Origin: Craterostigma plantagineum
Lineage: Eukaryota; Streptophyta; Magnoliopsida; Lamiales; Linderniaceae
Direction of reading: 5' to 3'
Assembly: GCA_027422505.1 (NCBI GenBank)
Contig: JAPQWV010000017.1
Location: 12,897,501 to 12,961,500, forward strand
Length of the DNA stretch: 64,000 nucleotides
The notes below the pieces were generated by a model, which saw only the letters and a program-made list of their open reading frames with translations, searched no databases and was not told the DNA's origin. This document shows, one piece after another, positions 33,243 to 45,416 of this stretch. A program made the translations under genes and the position numbers. Within the stretch, counting starts at the first letter, position 1. Each line of letters opens with the position of its first letter.

Positions 33243-33965
33243 AGGTTGTAAAATACGCTAGGCGCTAGCTAGGCGCCCGGTGGGTGCCTAGTGCCTAGAC
33301 CGCCTAGGCGGGGCCTAGGTGGTTCCTAGGCGGGAATTAATCGGTATATCGATTATTATTATTATTATTATTATTTATCTATATATCAAATATTCATATA
33401 TTATAATATTTTCCAGACATTCTTAATAGATAATGTCAATCTAAGCAATATTACAAAATAATAATATAAAAACCACGACATTGAGTGATGTCGGATGAAA
33501 TATTGTTATTTTATTTCAGTTTATATATATTTTTATATTTCAATTTATATATTTTAGTTTATGTATTTCAGTTTTAATATCTTTTATTTCAATTCTAATT
33601 TGTTTGTTTACATCGGCCCAAGCCCAACCCAAGAGACATTCTTTAAACTTGATGTTGTCCTTGTCCCACACCGAATAAGCTGTCCAGAGAAAGGCAGAAT
33701 GCTTTCTATATAAAGCACACCACAGCGTAGGAATCAAATGTGCTAGCCTCAAGTGGCATTTCCCTGCTTAGGCGGGAATTTCGAAGTCTTTTTGTTTTAA
33801 TATTAATTTTTTAAAGGTTAATATTGTTAGTCCCGATTTATTGGAATAGTCTGCCGATTAGTCGCCATAATCGGCCGATTAATCGCCATAATCGGCCGAT
33901 TAGAAATGGTTCAGATTAATCGGCCGATTTGGGCAACCGACTAGCGCCTAGGCGGCCGTCTTTAA
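33243..33965. mobile_element. Candidate non-autonomous DNA transposon with cctaggcg ends
   Basis: The left end has gctaggcgctag and cctaggcgg repeats; the right end has cgactagcgcctaggcgg. The inner parts form an inverted repeat (gctaggcgctag against ctagcgcctaggc). Near the right end cgccataatcggccgatta occurs as a palindrome-rich repeat. No clean target duplication was found and the outermost bases match only weakly, so the type and exact ends are open. Confidence 0.45.
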
Positions 33966-34297
33966 CTAAGTTTAGAAGAACAAAAGTTTTCGGCATTAAG
34001 TTTGGGTAAAGAGAATATTTTTTTTTTTTTGGAATGTAAAGAGAATTTTCGTAATTATCAAATGAGGACAACAATGATTGGTGGAAAACTATTGTAGGTA
34101 AGAACTAAGTTTTCGATGTAACTGATTCTCAAATAAGATTAAAGGCTATTGGTGGAAAACTAAGTAAAAGAAGATTTCGATATGAAAGCCTAAGTAGAAG
34201 AAAGTTTTCGTCAATTGGGTTTGGAAAGTTTTTGGTACAAACCAAAAAGATTTCGTTAACCTACCATGAAGTTTCGTTATCACACTCCTTATCATAT
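33966..34297. other. Non-coding, LTR-like
   Basis: AT-rich with repeated gttttcg and a T run at 34018-34031. No gene seen. Confidence 0.5.
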
Positions 34298-34305
34298 CAA
34301 GTAAT

Positions 34306-34594
34306 CAGTGACTGATCCAGAGATTAGAAGTTTGGGGGGCAAAAAACAATTTAAAAGTTTGAAGTTTCGGGGTTCAAAAGTAAATACAAGAAAAATTATT
34401 GAAGGGTAAAAGAAATAAAACTAAAATGCACTTAAAGGGGTTTGAACTCAGGTCAAGTTAAATAATATCCTTTAGAAGAGCACATTTGCCACTTGCCAAC
34501 GAGATATTTGTACTTAGAATAACTAATAATTCCTTAACGAGTGATTTGGCTGGGGGCAACTGACACCGCATGCCCTAACGGAGCTCCGTCGCTG
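34306..34594. mobile_element. hAT-1: 289-bp non-autonomous hAT element
   Basis: Flanked by perfect 8-bp direct repeats caagtaat (34298-34305 and 34595-34602). The ends are imperfect inverted repeats: left CAGTGACTGATCC, right end read inversely CAGCGACGGAGCTCC. An 8-bp duplication and CAG-type termini fit the hAT superfamily. A ggggggc/gcccc pair lies subterminally. No coding capacity, so it depends on a transposase made elsewhere. Confidence 0.85.
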
Positions 34595-34602
34595 CAAGTA
34601 AT

Positions 34603-36466
34603 GATTAAACTAACACCTCTATCTACATACACAAACGCATATATATAATAATTATAATAACCACCAAAACCCAAAGTAGTACGTGTTGGCCAAGGAAATT
34701 TTTTAAGTATGACTAATATAGTTTTACTTGACTTTGAAAGTAATATACATCACCATCTATAAAACCCCTATGTATCACCATTTATAAAACCCCTATGTAT
34801 ATATATACCAATATAAATTTATGACTTAAAAAAAGGGAGAGCTAACACATATTAAATAACGAAACAAGAACAGAACTAGAGGGGAGGCGAAAACTTGTAA
34901 GCAATAACGAAAACTCAATCAAGTTAAGGAATTTAAACGTGAAGTGGGTATGATCTCAACCACAATACTATCTTTATAAATTTTATATAGTATGTTTTAC
35001 ATGATCTTTCCACGTTTGGTGTGAATATCTTGAAATAAGAGATAGATGTCTAAGCTGATAGTTCAAGAAGATTTTATGTAAGATTAGAAACATTAAGGTA
35101 TTAGGAAAATTCTCGACCCATGAATATAGTTAGGAGTATTTTGGCTTACATGTCTAGATACTTGAACAAAATCAAAGATATTAGGTTCTTGCGAGGACAA
35201 GAATTTTTCAGCAATACTATGTTGATGACATTTAGGGTTTCTTCAGATTGTTTTTGAAAAGATAGTATGCATGCTTAGTTGGATGATTTTTGATATTAGG
35301 ACACAAGTTAGGGTTTGAAAGGTGCTCGAATCTTTTGAAAAAAATTAGGATCAGAATAGATTTATATTTAAGTGTTTGAATCTTTTAATAAACATGTTCT
35401 AACAGTTAGAAGTATTTCAGCTAAATAGATAGTTTTCGATATTGGAACACTTTATAGCATTTTAATGATTAACCAGTGTTTTCGGCATAGTAGGATTTAA
35501 AGTTTTCAGCAACATAAGAATTCGGTACTTAATGTTTGATGGGTTAAAGGATTTTACGTGTAGAAAGTTTACATAGTAATTAAGTTCAATGAAGTTTTTG
35601 ATGAGCTCAAAGTTGGCACCAAAGCTTAGCTCACAAAATTGTCGGTATAGGCCAAGAAAAGTTTTCGACAGTTAGAGTTTAATGGTTGGAAGTTTTCGGC
35701 AAAGGTCTCCAAGGTTTTCGGCATTACTATTTTAAAGAAGTTTTATGCATTGCTATTTTAATGAAGTTTCTGCATAAGTAAATAATAATGCTTTCGGTGT
35801 GCAAGTTTTCGGTGTCATTACTTCACAAAGTTTTCGAAATCATGAAGTTTCCAGTATTATACATTTATCGGCACTAGATAGGTATTTGATATTTTTGGGG
35901 TTTTCAACACAATACGAGTTAGGGGTTTCAGTATACTTTTGATACAATATAATTACCAGATTTCAATGCAGGTTTCGACATTGACTAAAATATATCTTCT
36001 AAACTGAAAGTCTAATATATTATTACTAATATACAAAAGGGTAAAGACGACGAATAAGAACGTTCATGCATAATAAGGCATGCATATCACGACACATGCA
36101 TCATTTTACGGATATTGTATTTATCGAGTGTAACACTTTTATAGGTCAAGAACATGATAAAGGCAAGGATAAAACCGAGTGAAGTACGGGAGTTACTAAA
36201 CTTATGAGTATGATATGAAACATGTATTTATGTGTCGTATATGCTTTTTATGAATTAATTGATTGATGGTTTTATAATATATGAACTAATCAGGTTTATA
36301 TGCCGCAATGTGCTCTTATCTGCTAAATGTGACTTGATTGATTTTATGATATACGTGCTATATGGATTGAACGGGTTTATGTGCCGCAACGTGCTCTTAT
36401 TTGATAAAGATGATTTCATAGAGTCATGATATATGTAATATAAGGATATGTGCACGGCATTGCATA
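34603..36466. other. Non-coding AT-rich DNA with gttttcgg words
   Basis: No gene. 35400-35990 repeats gttttcgg, ttttcggca and gtttcgac many times, an LTR-like texture similar to the other word-rich regions. Probably decayed gypsy LTR, but neither end is identifiable. Confidence 0.5.
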
Positions 36467-36474
36467 CACGTAAT

Positions 36475-37374
36475 TAGACTTGTCCATTTTCAACCGTAAC
36501 CGGCGGTTACTGCACCAACCCTAACGGGCAACCATTGGGTGCCGGTTACGGGGCAATTGGTCCTTCCACCAACCGCCAACCGCCAGTTAATAACCGCGCG
36601 GTTAGGCGGTTAACCGGTGGTTAGACGTTTCTAAAAAAAAGTATTAGGTTGAGCTCGTGGCTGTGTGCGAGCATGACCATGGTTAAGATTTCTCTTACAG
36701 TGAGGGGCTTGCTGTTAAGGTTAGACACTTGGAAAGAATGGGTGAAGAAGACATTGATGTCGATTGGGAAACAAATTGTAGGGAAGATGAAGACGAAGAT
36801 GATAAGAGAGAGAATATCTTTAAGTTTTTTGTTTCCTTTTCTTTCTTAATTTATCTCTTTTCGTTTTATTTTTAGTATTCAATAATATTTATGATTTGAA
36901 CCGAAATTGCGTGACTTTAATTATGAGGCCCGGCCGACAATTGTCCTTCCTTACATTATTGAATTGAAGTTCTTTTGTCTCTATTATGTCACACTCAATT
37001 ATTGTCCTTACTACATCTCATAAAGTATTATTTACTATATTTTTTATTTAATTGGGTATCGGTGAGATGAGTTCATTGTTGTCGAGTGATGAAGAGGAGA
37101 CAAGAACTAGTGGTGTACGACAGAAGAAATTTATATAGGGGTAAGTATGTTTAAGGTTAGTTTTTTTTCATGGCAAGAATCATAATCGAGATTATTATGT
37201 TAATCAAACCTGAATTTAAAAAAGCCTAACCGGCAGTTAGTCAACCGCCGGTTAGGCTAACCGTCAACCGGGGGCGGCTAACTGTCAACCGCCCTCGGAC
37301 AGTTAGACGGCGGTTAGTCCTTCCGACTAACCGTCAACCGCCGGTTACGGTTAACCGGCGGTTGGGCATGTCTA
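36475..37374. mobile_element. hAT-2: 900-bp non-autonomous hAT element
   Basis: Perfect 8-bp target duplication cacgtaat at 36467-36474 and 37375-37382. Terminal inverted repeats: left TAGACTTGTCCATTTTCAAC, right end read inversely TAGACATGCCCAACCGCC. Both ends are packed with ccggcggtta/taaccgcc motifs in both orientations over about 150 bp, as seen in transposase-binding subterminal regions of hAT elements. The middle (36650-37140) has no meaningful ORF; it may hold degraded transposase sequence that I cannot identify. Confidence 0.92.
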
Positions 37375-37382
37375 CACGTAAT

Positions 37383-38049
37383 AATGAAAGGAGAAACTGG
37401 TATGACTGCTACGACACCGGATGATACGGCATACTTCCCTACAAATCGGGGGATGACAGTTACTTCCCTTCAAATCGGGGGATGAAAGAGTCCTGTACAG
37501 GCACATATAGATATTTATAGTTTCTCAAAAAAAAGTCCCATGCATGGGCGCCGACTGGGCTTACAGTACGAGTCTAGCTATAATGGGGAGTATCAAAATA
37601 ATTTGAACGATGGTTATATGAAATGGTTACGTGATGGGATATATGACTAAAGGGTTCACGGTACTTATAGGAATGGACTCACTTCATGTTATATGAAATG
37701 GTTATGTGACGGGGTATATGATCGGAACGTTTATGATACATATAGAAATGGAATGGGTACTTATTATTATTGTGTTATTTGTTAATGATTAACATGTTGC
37801 TATCACACTTTGAATAATTATTTTATAGTGTTGTAGATATGTAGCAGGCTATTTAGAACGCACCACATACGAAAGCATGGATTCAAGGTTGGCCGGCTAC
37901 ACTCTCATTCTACTCCCCAAACAATTTACGGACAGCATATCCGCTATCGAATTTTAAGTACCCAAGATAATAAATAAGGATATAAAGGGTATCTAACTTA
38001 CGTTATAAGTCGCAATTATATGGACTAAAGTAGAAGATATTTCAGAATT
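37383..38049. other. Non-coding, decayed gypsy LTR/leader
   Basis: Contains two copies of cttccctNcaaatcggggga (37435-37485) and a duplicated tatgaaatggttaYgtgaYg motif (about 37617 and 37692). No ORF; the Gypsy-3 RT homology follows at about 38050. Confidence 0.45.
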
Positions 38050-38670
38050 TAGTGAATATCCTGATATTTTCCTAAGGAATTGTTTGGATTATACCCGATC
38101 GAGATACAGAGTTTACCATTGAGTTTCAACCAGGCATGGTACCGATCAAAGTAAATAAGCTAAAGGTACAGCTCAAGGAATTATTGGACAAAGGTTATAT
38201 ATATGACCGAGCATATCGCCTTAGGGAACGCCTATTCTCTTTATTAAAAAGAAGGATGGTACGTTCAGGTTGTGTATGACGACTAACAGTTAAATAAGAT
38301 AACGGCGAAAAATAAATACCCGCTGCCTTGGATCGATAATTTGTTCGATCAATTGCAAGGTTCGCAAGTATTGTTCAAAATTGACTTAAGATCGGGATAC
38401 CATCAACTAAAGATTGCAGAATGTGATATTCCAAAATTTGGAACAAGATGTGAGTATCTAGTTATGCTATTGAATTCAAGAATACCCCTGCAATCTTTAT
38501 GACGTTGATAAATGATGTTTTTTCGACCTTACTTAGACCAGCACGTGATCGTATTTATATACGACATTCTAGTATTTTATAAGTCAAAAGAAAAACACGA
38601 ACGGCATTAGAAAAATGTCAAAGAAGTTTCAAAGAACTAAAGGAAAAATTAGTTACGGCTCCTGTGTTAA
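38050..38670 (+). pseudogene. Gypsy-3 RT remnant, heavily decayed
   Basis: Fragments in several frames match the Gypsy-1 RT order: YPDIF, LKELLDKGY, an RKKDG-like block, [20 protein letters not shown], then [20 protein letters not shown], and a VIVFIYDILVFYKSKE segment where the catalytic DD has become YD. An internal deletion then brings in KELKEKLVTAPVL, where the Copia-5 LTR starts. It is more diverged than the other gypsy copies and not functional. Confidence 0.82.
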
Positions 38671-38875
38671 TGTTAGGTCCTCGTTTATCCAACCTAGATC
38701 GAATTACAAAGTATCGGATAGTAAATCTAAGAAATTCGAAGTTAGAGATTGAGATTTACCTACTTTGACGCTTGAGAGAGAAGTTACTTTGAGAGCACAC
38801 AAGGGAAGTGAATTTTCTCTCTAAAAATTCCAATTCCAATTTAGCCCAAGACTTTTGCATAACAAGACTAAGACA
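38671..38875 (-). repeat. Copia-5 3' LTR, internally deleted
   Basis: Plus strand begins TGTTAGGTCCTCG and ends at aagaca, about 205 bp. It aligns with the Copia-3 LTR at both ends but lacks about 150 bp from the middle, including the TATA region. Confidence 0.82.
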
Positions 38876-39190
38876 ATCTCCCCCTTTGTATTCAATTTTC
38901 AACATTCCGCGGGTTGTCTTCGTCTTGCAATGGAAAGAGTCCTCGAGTCCTTGAAGTCTCCTCTTTAGAAAATCTTCAAGCTCACCCGGTCTTCTAGGCA
39001 TCGGCATTTTCTTCGAATCTTCTTTTGAAGTTCTTCTCCTAAATGTCGTAAGATGTACGGAGTATTCTTGCCGGATTTTGAAAAGTCCGCGTTCCATCTC
39101 TCCCATTGAAAGCGCACGAAACACGAAACTCCCCCTATTTGGGTCAACCTTGTGTTGATATCGGGGAGTCCGATGTGAGGTTTGGAGAGG

Positions 39191-39290
39191 TGGACACGGT
39201 TGGCAACTTCGGTCGTTGATGCAGTGGACACGGTTGGCAACTTCGGTCCTTGATGCAGTGGTCACGGTTGGCAACTTTGGTAGTTGATGA
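39191..39290 (-). repeat. 34-bp repeat, three copies (Copia-5 version)
   Basis: Three units of acacggttggcaacttcggt with small variants (the third has gtcacgg), the reverse complement of 21908-21998 in Copia-3. Confidence 0.9.
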
Positions 39291-40616
39291 TGCTTGAATC
39301 ACGTGTCGTTCGGTCGAGGAGAGGAGAGGGCTCTAATTTAGCCATCTTCTCTATTTCGCCAGATTCGTCTTCTCCGAATGTAAGTTGTCTGGTTCGGCCT
39401 GGAAGAAGCGTCTCTAGTTCCAGAAGAAGGTAGGCCGTCTCTTTCTTTCGCTAAATCTTCGAGAGCAGAGTTCGAAGTGATGGTAGGAAGATCTTCTTGA
39501 AAAGCGTCCACTTCACACACCTGAAATCCTTAAAAGCTCCCCGAGGATTTAGTCGTTTAAAAAGATTCAAGGAGAGTTCATGATTCCAAAGTACACTCTA
39601 AAAGCGTAAACATGAATTATAACAGTTAAAATTACTCCCCTTTAAATTCATACTCCCCCTCAATTCATGCTCGTTGGAAATGTATAACGGAGTAATTTCA
39701 AAGTAATAGAGTAATTTTTCATTCTCCCCCTTAATTCATGTTTTCGCCCACTAAGAATCATGACTCCCCCTCCAATAGTGCCCATAGTGTTTAACAATTT
39801 CGCAAAGATATACATATTCACCAAGATATGTATGAGAACTTAACACACATGACACAACGAGTGGTAACGCATATGATCATTTCAGCATATATGCATGAAC
39901 CCCTAAGCATGCATACTAAAATTTGCATACCCATATAAGCAAGAAATATTTCGCTTTAAAACAGGTCTGTGCCAATGCATGTGCAAATGCATTGAAAATG
40001 TGCGAAATTTTTTATGCATTGCGAGTAAAATAAATGCAAAAATACAAGAAAAAATGCATGAAAAATATGCAAAGAAAAATAAAAGTAAAGATTCGAAACA
40101 ATACTATACGATTATTTTTTTTTAATTTTTTTGGTTTTATTTTGGGGTCAGATTATGTCACTTCGATCATTTTCAGGCAAATATTTCACATGACACAGAA
40201 TAATAATTTGCCGCCAAGTCATGTCGTCAAACAAAAGTCCTAAGTTTATAGAGTGATCCATTTCGACAACTCTCACGAGGTTCGCTCTAGTGCTCAATTA
40301 TTTTTATCATGGGATTTATATAGTGGATATATCACTCTTGTCAACACAAGCAAAATTAATCAATTAACCTGCTATCAAGGCGCTTTTAATCATTTCACCG
40401 AGCGAGAGACCGTCGATTCGGAATCAAAGGGACTTTTGAGGGATTATGGTATTTTGGTTTTGAGGGAAGGAAAATATTTCGTGGACTAAAGATGTTCTTC
40501 CTTTTCTTCGCCGTCCTTTTCATCGGCATATTCTTTTCCATCCTTTAATTTTTCTCGTATTATTCTGCACTTGCTCAAGCTGAAGCTCCGTTTCTCTACG
40601 AGGCTGAGAGATTATT

Positions 40617-43361
40617 TGTAATACCCGTAAAAATTCGATTACGGGATTTACGACTTAATTAACAGTAAATTAGAAATTTCGTTGGACTTTGGGTGATACG
40701 ACGCTTTCATGTTTTCATGTTCTTATATGACTTATGTGTTTATATGATTTCATGCTATGTGATTTATAATTCTTATGTGCGTTACGAATTTTGACTTATG
40801 TGATGATATTAGAAAGCTTGGCAGAGGAAATTTATACTGCGAAATTAAAAGAAGAATTTCAAGAACTCTAAGTTGATGTCGGAAGTTAGCATGAATGTCG
40901 AAATGAGGATTTAAGAATGTCGAGTCTAACAATGTCGAGATCAATCTTTGAAGAATCAAATCAATCGATTGTTGAGTCTAATGAGATAATATTCAACCAA
41001 TCAGGATACATATAAAATTTAATAACTTAAGGACACATAAGAATTGCTTAATATAGGAGGTAAAATATTAGCTTAGTCACCTACTAGCTAGTCAATTCAA
41101 GCACAAATTTCCAAGCTTTCATACTTATCAAATAGGTTGAGAATTATTGAGAGAAATATCCTAGATAATTTACATAAGTTAGGAGAAATTCCATAAGCAA
41201 AACACCTCAAGTAAACGAAAAAGGAAAAGAAGAAATTCCATAGCTCTAACACGAGTTCAGCCAACGTTGGAATTCTCAACAACTCAAACCTTTGAATCGT
41301 AAGGTAGTCGAAATCGCATTTATAATACATAGATTTTATTATGACTTGCATGATAATATATGTGTGCAATCTTATGTAACTTGTAGGAGAGAATTTCGAA
41401 TATAAGATTCATTTGAGAGAAAACCCTAATTTCTGGAATGCTTATTTGAGTTAGCTTCCTACTTATTTAGTGTTGAATAAGAATGGATAGGTTTGGATCG
41501 ATAGTTATGATAAATTCTGTAAGGTGTGTCATGTGGTGGTAGGGTTTCTATTTTTTTTTTCCAGATTAGGAATCTCGAAACTGTATTAGTTTGTAGGATT
41601 GATCTCGAGGTCTGGAATGAGGATAGAAAATGTGGAGACTTATTCTGAGATTAATTTCGAAGCTTGATATAAGGAATGTCGAGTAATAAGATTCCCATCT
41701 TGATAAATGTCGAAATCATAATTGTTGTGTAGGAATGATGTCGAGACCTTCATAAGTATTCAAGAATGTCGAAATATTAGTTATAATGTCGAAACATATT
41801 CCTAAATCATATATGGATTCAAATCTCGAAACCTTGGGTATGTTACCTCGAAATCATTTCATGTTATCTCGACATCTTAAAGTTACAATTTCTTGACATT
41901 TTTAATATACTGTTTTAAGTCCTAAAATTTTATTGTTAACACACATCTCGAAATTTGAGTGTGTAATGTCGAGAACTATCTTGGTGTAGATATCGAAATC
42001 CATAAATGTCATATGTCGATATCTATTTATGCAATGAGTGAACATCGAGATATCTAGAATTGAAATGTCGAAATATTTAAGGGTTTGACATATAATCTCG
42101 AGATTGTATCGATATTACTTTTCAACAACAAGCTCTCCACATTGTATAAATATTTCGACATATATTATAGAAAGATTTCGAGATGTGATAATTATATCAT
42201 ACAAATATTTTGGAAAATAATAGTTTTCGATAATTAGAAATTTTAGCATTTTAGGAATTCTAGGGCTTTCATTATTTTAGGGTTTTGATAATTCTATTAT
42301 TTTCGAAATTTATATGACTTAGTAATATATTAATATGAGAATATTTATTATATTCAGAGGATCGATATATAGGGACTACACCGGACTTATTTGACAATAG
42401 TGGGAGGACAGGTAGGTGGATCATCCATCTACAATGTGTAAACACATATGTGATTTATGTGCTTTATGTGATTCGATGATTTCTGTTACCTACGTGATTT
42501 ACATGATTTATATATGTTTTATGCGAAACCACGTTTTTATGTACCATCATATATATGCATGGCACGTGCATATCACGTGAGGGCGAGAGATGGTTTCAAC
42601 CGTATTGAGACGGTGATGATTTGTGGTATTGTTAAGTAGGGTAGATTGAGATTATTATGACGACTTGTTAGGCTCACAGATTACCTGCCGAGACAGACGT
42701 GATCGATCTATCTACTCGGATGTGGTCGGTTCGAGGTGCAAAACGCCAGATGATTATATAAATATATGGATACGGGCTTTATCGCCCATGATTTATTGTG
42801 GAAGAGACGACCTGGTAGGTGGCCATTGACGTGATCGATCAGTGCATTACCGGCGTAGCTTACCGCTGATTACGGGTGGAATCACGTGACCACCCATGAT
42901 ATTTATTGCGCGTGAGCCTAACCATGGGCCCTATATTGTGTTAAACAAGATAGGATTGTGTGAAAAGAAAGAGTGTGCATGGCATGTGAGATATTGGGGT
43001 TGGGATTGAGTGCACACTTGCATACATGCATTTTATTCACCTACTGGGCAAATTGCTCAGTGTTTACGTGTTGTAGGTACTGAGTCTGACGCCGATACGC
43101 GTCAAGACTGAGGCGGCTGGTGGCGGTGCTCCACGGACTTTTGAGGGCGGGGCGGTACATGGATGCGACCTGTGGAGCGATGTTAGGCTTTTTGCCATTT
43201 TGTCATTTTTGGGGCTACGGCCTTTGTATAGACTGACTATGTGGACGACATTTGTCGTAATATATATTATTTTAGGAAAAAGTTTTAATTAGATGGGCCT
43301 TCCGCGGCTTACGTTGCGGAAATCCGCCACTAATCCTAGTTAGAGAAGTAGGGTCGCCACA
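40617..43361 (+). repeat. Gypsy-4: solo LTR, 2745 bp
   Basis: Starts TGTAATACCCGT and ends GGTCGCCACA, with no internal region. It ends with the same block as the Gypsy-1 LTR (cctactgggcaaattgctca, ggcggtgctccacggac, tgggccttccgcggcttacg). The target is the copia block gagattatctaag. Flanks are ttatt on the left and ttatc on the right with TG..CA ends, or a perfect attat if the ends shift by one base. Solo LTRs form by recombination between the two LTRs of one element. 41600-42200 is saturated with atgtcgaaat and ctcgaaa words. Confidence 0.9.
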
Positions 43362-43424
43362 TTATCTAAGGCGAAGTTCTTCTTGTTGGTTCTCGGGCCG
43401 TACCGTGCTCCTCTTCTTTTGGTT

Positions 43425-43536
43425 ATGCCTTTCGGACTGACTAGTGCCCCAGCTGCATTCATGGATCTTATGAACCGAGTCTTTAAAGACTACCTCGACC
43501 ATTTTGTCATCGTTTTTATCGACGATATTCTGGTCT
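43425..43536 (+). pseudogene. Gypsy-5 RT, first piece
   Basis: Encodes [20 protein letters not shown] and then [12 protein letters not shown], i.e. the RT catalytic motif FIDD, and stops right after it where LINE-B is inserted. The left edge is the end of the Copia-5 block. The second piece begins at 53604. The 11 bases tattctggtct (43526-43536) are the left target duplication. Confidence 0.93.
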
Positions 43537-44263
43537 TTTTTTTTGAGGAAACGTTCACTAACATAAAAAAAGAAACATGAGTACAGGGTAGCGTACATGA
43601 TAACGCTCACGACGCAACAAGCGGTAACAATCTACCGACCTGACAACACATCGACAAAAACCCACGCAGCCCAAACACCAACAATGTCCCAACAAGAGCC
43701 AAGCCTAACAGACAATTACAACGAAAACCAAGCAATTGCAAAGGAACAGAGGCAACCTAGGTGTCACAATCCACAAACAATCAACAGGATCCTAGCGCCA
43801 GATGCAGTGCCAGCAGGGCGCCCGGGTGACGTGCAGGCAAGGCGCAAGCGCACAGCAGAAGAACTCACAACGGAGAATTTCCAGCGGAAGGGGGGGTGGG
43901 GGAGAACGCAGCAAGTGCATCCGCAAGTCAGGCCGGGGAAGAACAGCGATATAACCCCAACTCCTGTTTCTTTTCGCCGAAAAGGAAACAACACCACCAA
44001 GTGAGGCCCCACAGCAGCACGGGCAGGAGAAGCAGCCCACCAAGTCCCCATACCACAGCAATCCAAAATTGCGAAACAAACAGCAACGAGAGAAACGAAG
44101 CACAAGGCAAGAGAGGGACAGAAGGAATAGAGAGAGAAAAGGGATACGACCCCAAGTGATTCGCATCCCAGCACAGCCCAACAGCACCAACATGTGAGCA
44201 ATCCGAAACCTGAGAACAAAGAACAACAACCAAGCAAGCAAGCAAGAACCCCAACCTACCAAG
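43537..44263 (-). other. LINE-B 3' UTR and poly(A)
   Basis: About 720 bp with no stable coding. Several accidental open frames on both strands come from its high GC. It ends, minus strand, gtgaacgtttcctc followed by A residues. The last 80 bases are homologous to the end of LINE-C (gtcgtgagcg, tatcatg, tagtga). Confidence 0.85.
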
Positions 44264-45246
44264 CTATACGCCACACCCGCTTAAGAGCACAACATAGTAC
44301 ACATACTTAGAGGGGATGGTAGAGAGACGTAAGCAAAGTAACGTTTCCACATCAGCAATAATGTGACCTGGCTGGCGTTGCCTCCCATCATGCCATCGTT
44401 TGTTACGCTCCATCCATAGGTGATATACCAACGAAGTCAGTGCGTGTTGCGGACCCAATTTTGCTAAGTGTTTACCCCTCAAGCGCTGAGCCGCCCACCT
44501 GATGCCGGCGAACCAGTCCCCGACCGGCCAGCCCATACGCAGTTTCCGACAAAGAAGTGGTAGGCAGCGTCTGTAGAAGGGACAGTCGAAGAATAAGTGC
44601 CTAGTCGTCTCAACCTCTTGAGTGTCACAAACAGGCAGGTAGAACAACCAGCCTTAGCCGCAACCCAAGGTCTATCCCTCGTCGCCAATCTATTTCTTAT
44701 AGCAAGCCACACGATGATTTCATGTCTATGAATGGCAAGTGGGCCGCAAAAGAGCGTGTACCAAGGGACCTTAGCCCGCCGCATACGAATACTCTCCCTA
44801 GCCGAGCGGGTTGAGAAGATACCGTTCGGAGAAGTAGTCCAAATAATCCTATCCTCCTCATTAGGTCTAACATGTGGAAGCAAAGGATCGAAGTCAAGAT
44901 ATTCAGTCGATGTACGGGTAGGCCACCACCAGCCATCCTCACAAATCACTTCACTGAGCATGGAATCATGTGGAAGGCCCATCATCATAGGACCTCGAGG
45001 GTACCGATCAAAGGGGCCTGGGAGGAGCCAGGGGTCGGTCCACAACCTGATAGAAGTACCATTCATAATGCTGAAGGTGATAAGTGGACGAATGTGGTCA
45101 CGGAGCTTTAAGATCTTCCGCTAACTCCACGAAGTGCGGGCCGAAGGTTTAATAGTCCAAAGCGAAGTGTTATGTAGACGCGTCTGCCGGATCCAAGAAG
45201 CCCAAATCGAAGAGTTCTCTCTATCCAGTATGTTCCAAAGAACACA
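44264..45246 (-). pseudogene. LINE-B segment 3: ORF2 C-terminus, zinc-binding region
   Basis: Begins in the codons just after the LINE-C insertion (LWNILDRENSSIWASWIRQT), has an in-frame TAG at 45121-45123, then DPWLLPGPFDRYPRG, GIFSTRSARESI, IVWLAIRNRLATRDRPW, a Cys/His zinc-binding region read across a frameshift near 44640 (ETTRHLFFDCPFYRRC), and TSLVYHLWMERNRRWHDG-like sequence (here RNKRWHDG). It ends with a stop near 44264. The zf-RVT region helps bind the element RNA or DNA. Confidence 0.9.
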
Positions 45247-45416
45247 CGACCGCTGTTACCAAAGAATAGGCAGCCCAATGACGGATGTTCAACAAGCAAA
45301 GCACCGACTAATATGCATGAGCAAGAAGACCATCATCCGTTTGCGATCCTTGCTGAATTGGAATGGGAGACTACCGGAAATGAGGGTCCTTAAGCAGCCC
45401 TTCCCAGCGGGTCTCC

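Larger units (their letters stand above)
38671..40616 (-). mobile_element. Copia-5 3' end (continues at 43362-43424)
   Basis: Minus-strand relative of Copia-3. From its 3' end: LTR (38671-38875), polypurine tract (38877-38887, reversed), 34-bp triple repeat (39191-39290), repeated actccccct stretches, one unit of the 153-bp repeat (about 39945-40080), then the block shared with Copia-3 and Copia-4. A solo LTR interrupts it at 40616/43362; the block resumes as ctaaggcgaagttcttcttg and ends near 43424 at Gypsy-5. No coding part survives. Confidence 0.85.

Noticed and set aside
38756..39274. 172-codon ORF on the minus strand with a Thr/Val/Cys-rich start (and a similar one at 21912-22145)
   Set aside because: It is built from the 34-bp triple repeat and copia 3' non-coding sequence; the two copies do not keep a common frame beyond the repeat.
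43597..44274. Four long overlapping ORFs on both strands
   Set aside because: They lie in the GC-rich 3' UTR of LINE-B; no domain, and the region follows the ORF2 stop and precedes the poly(A).
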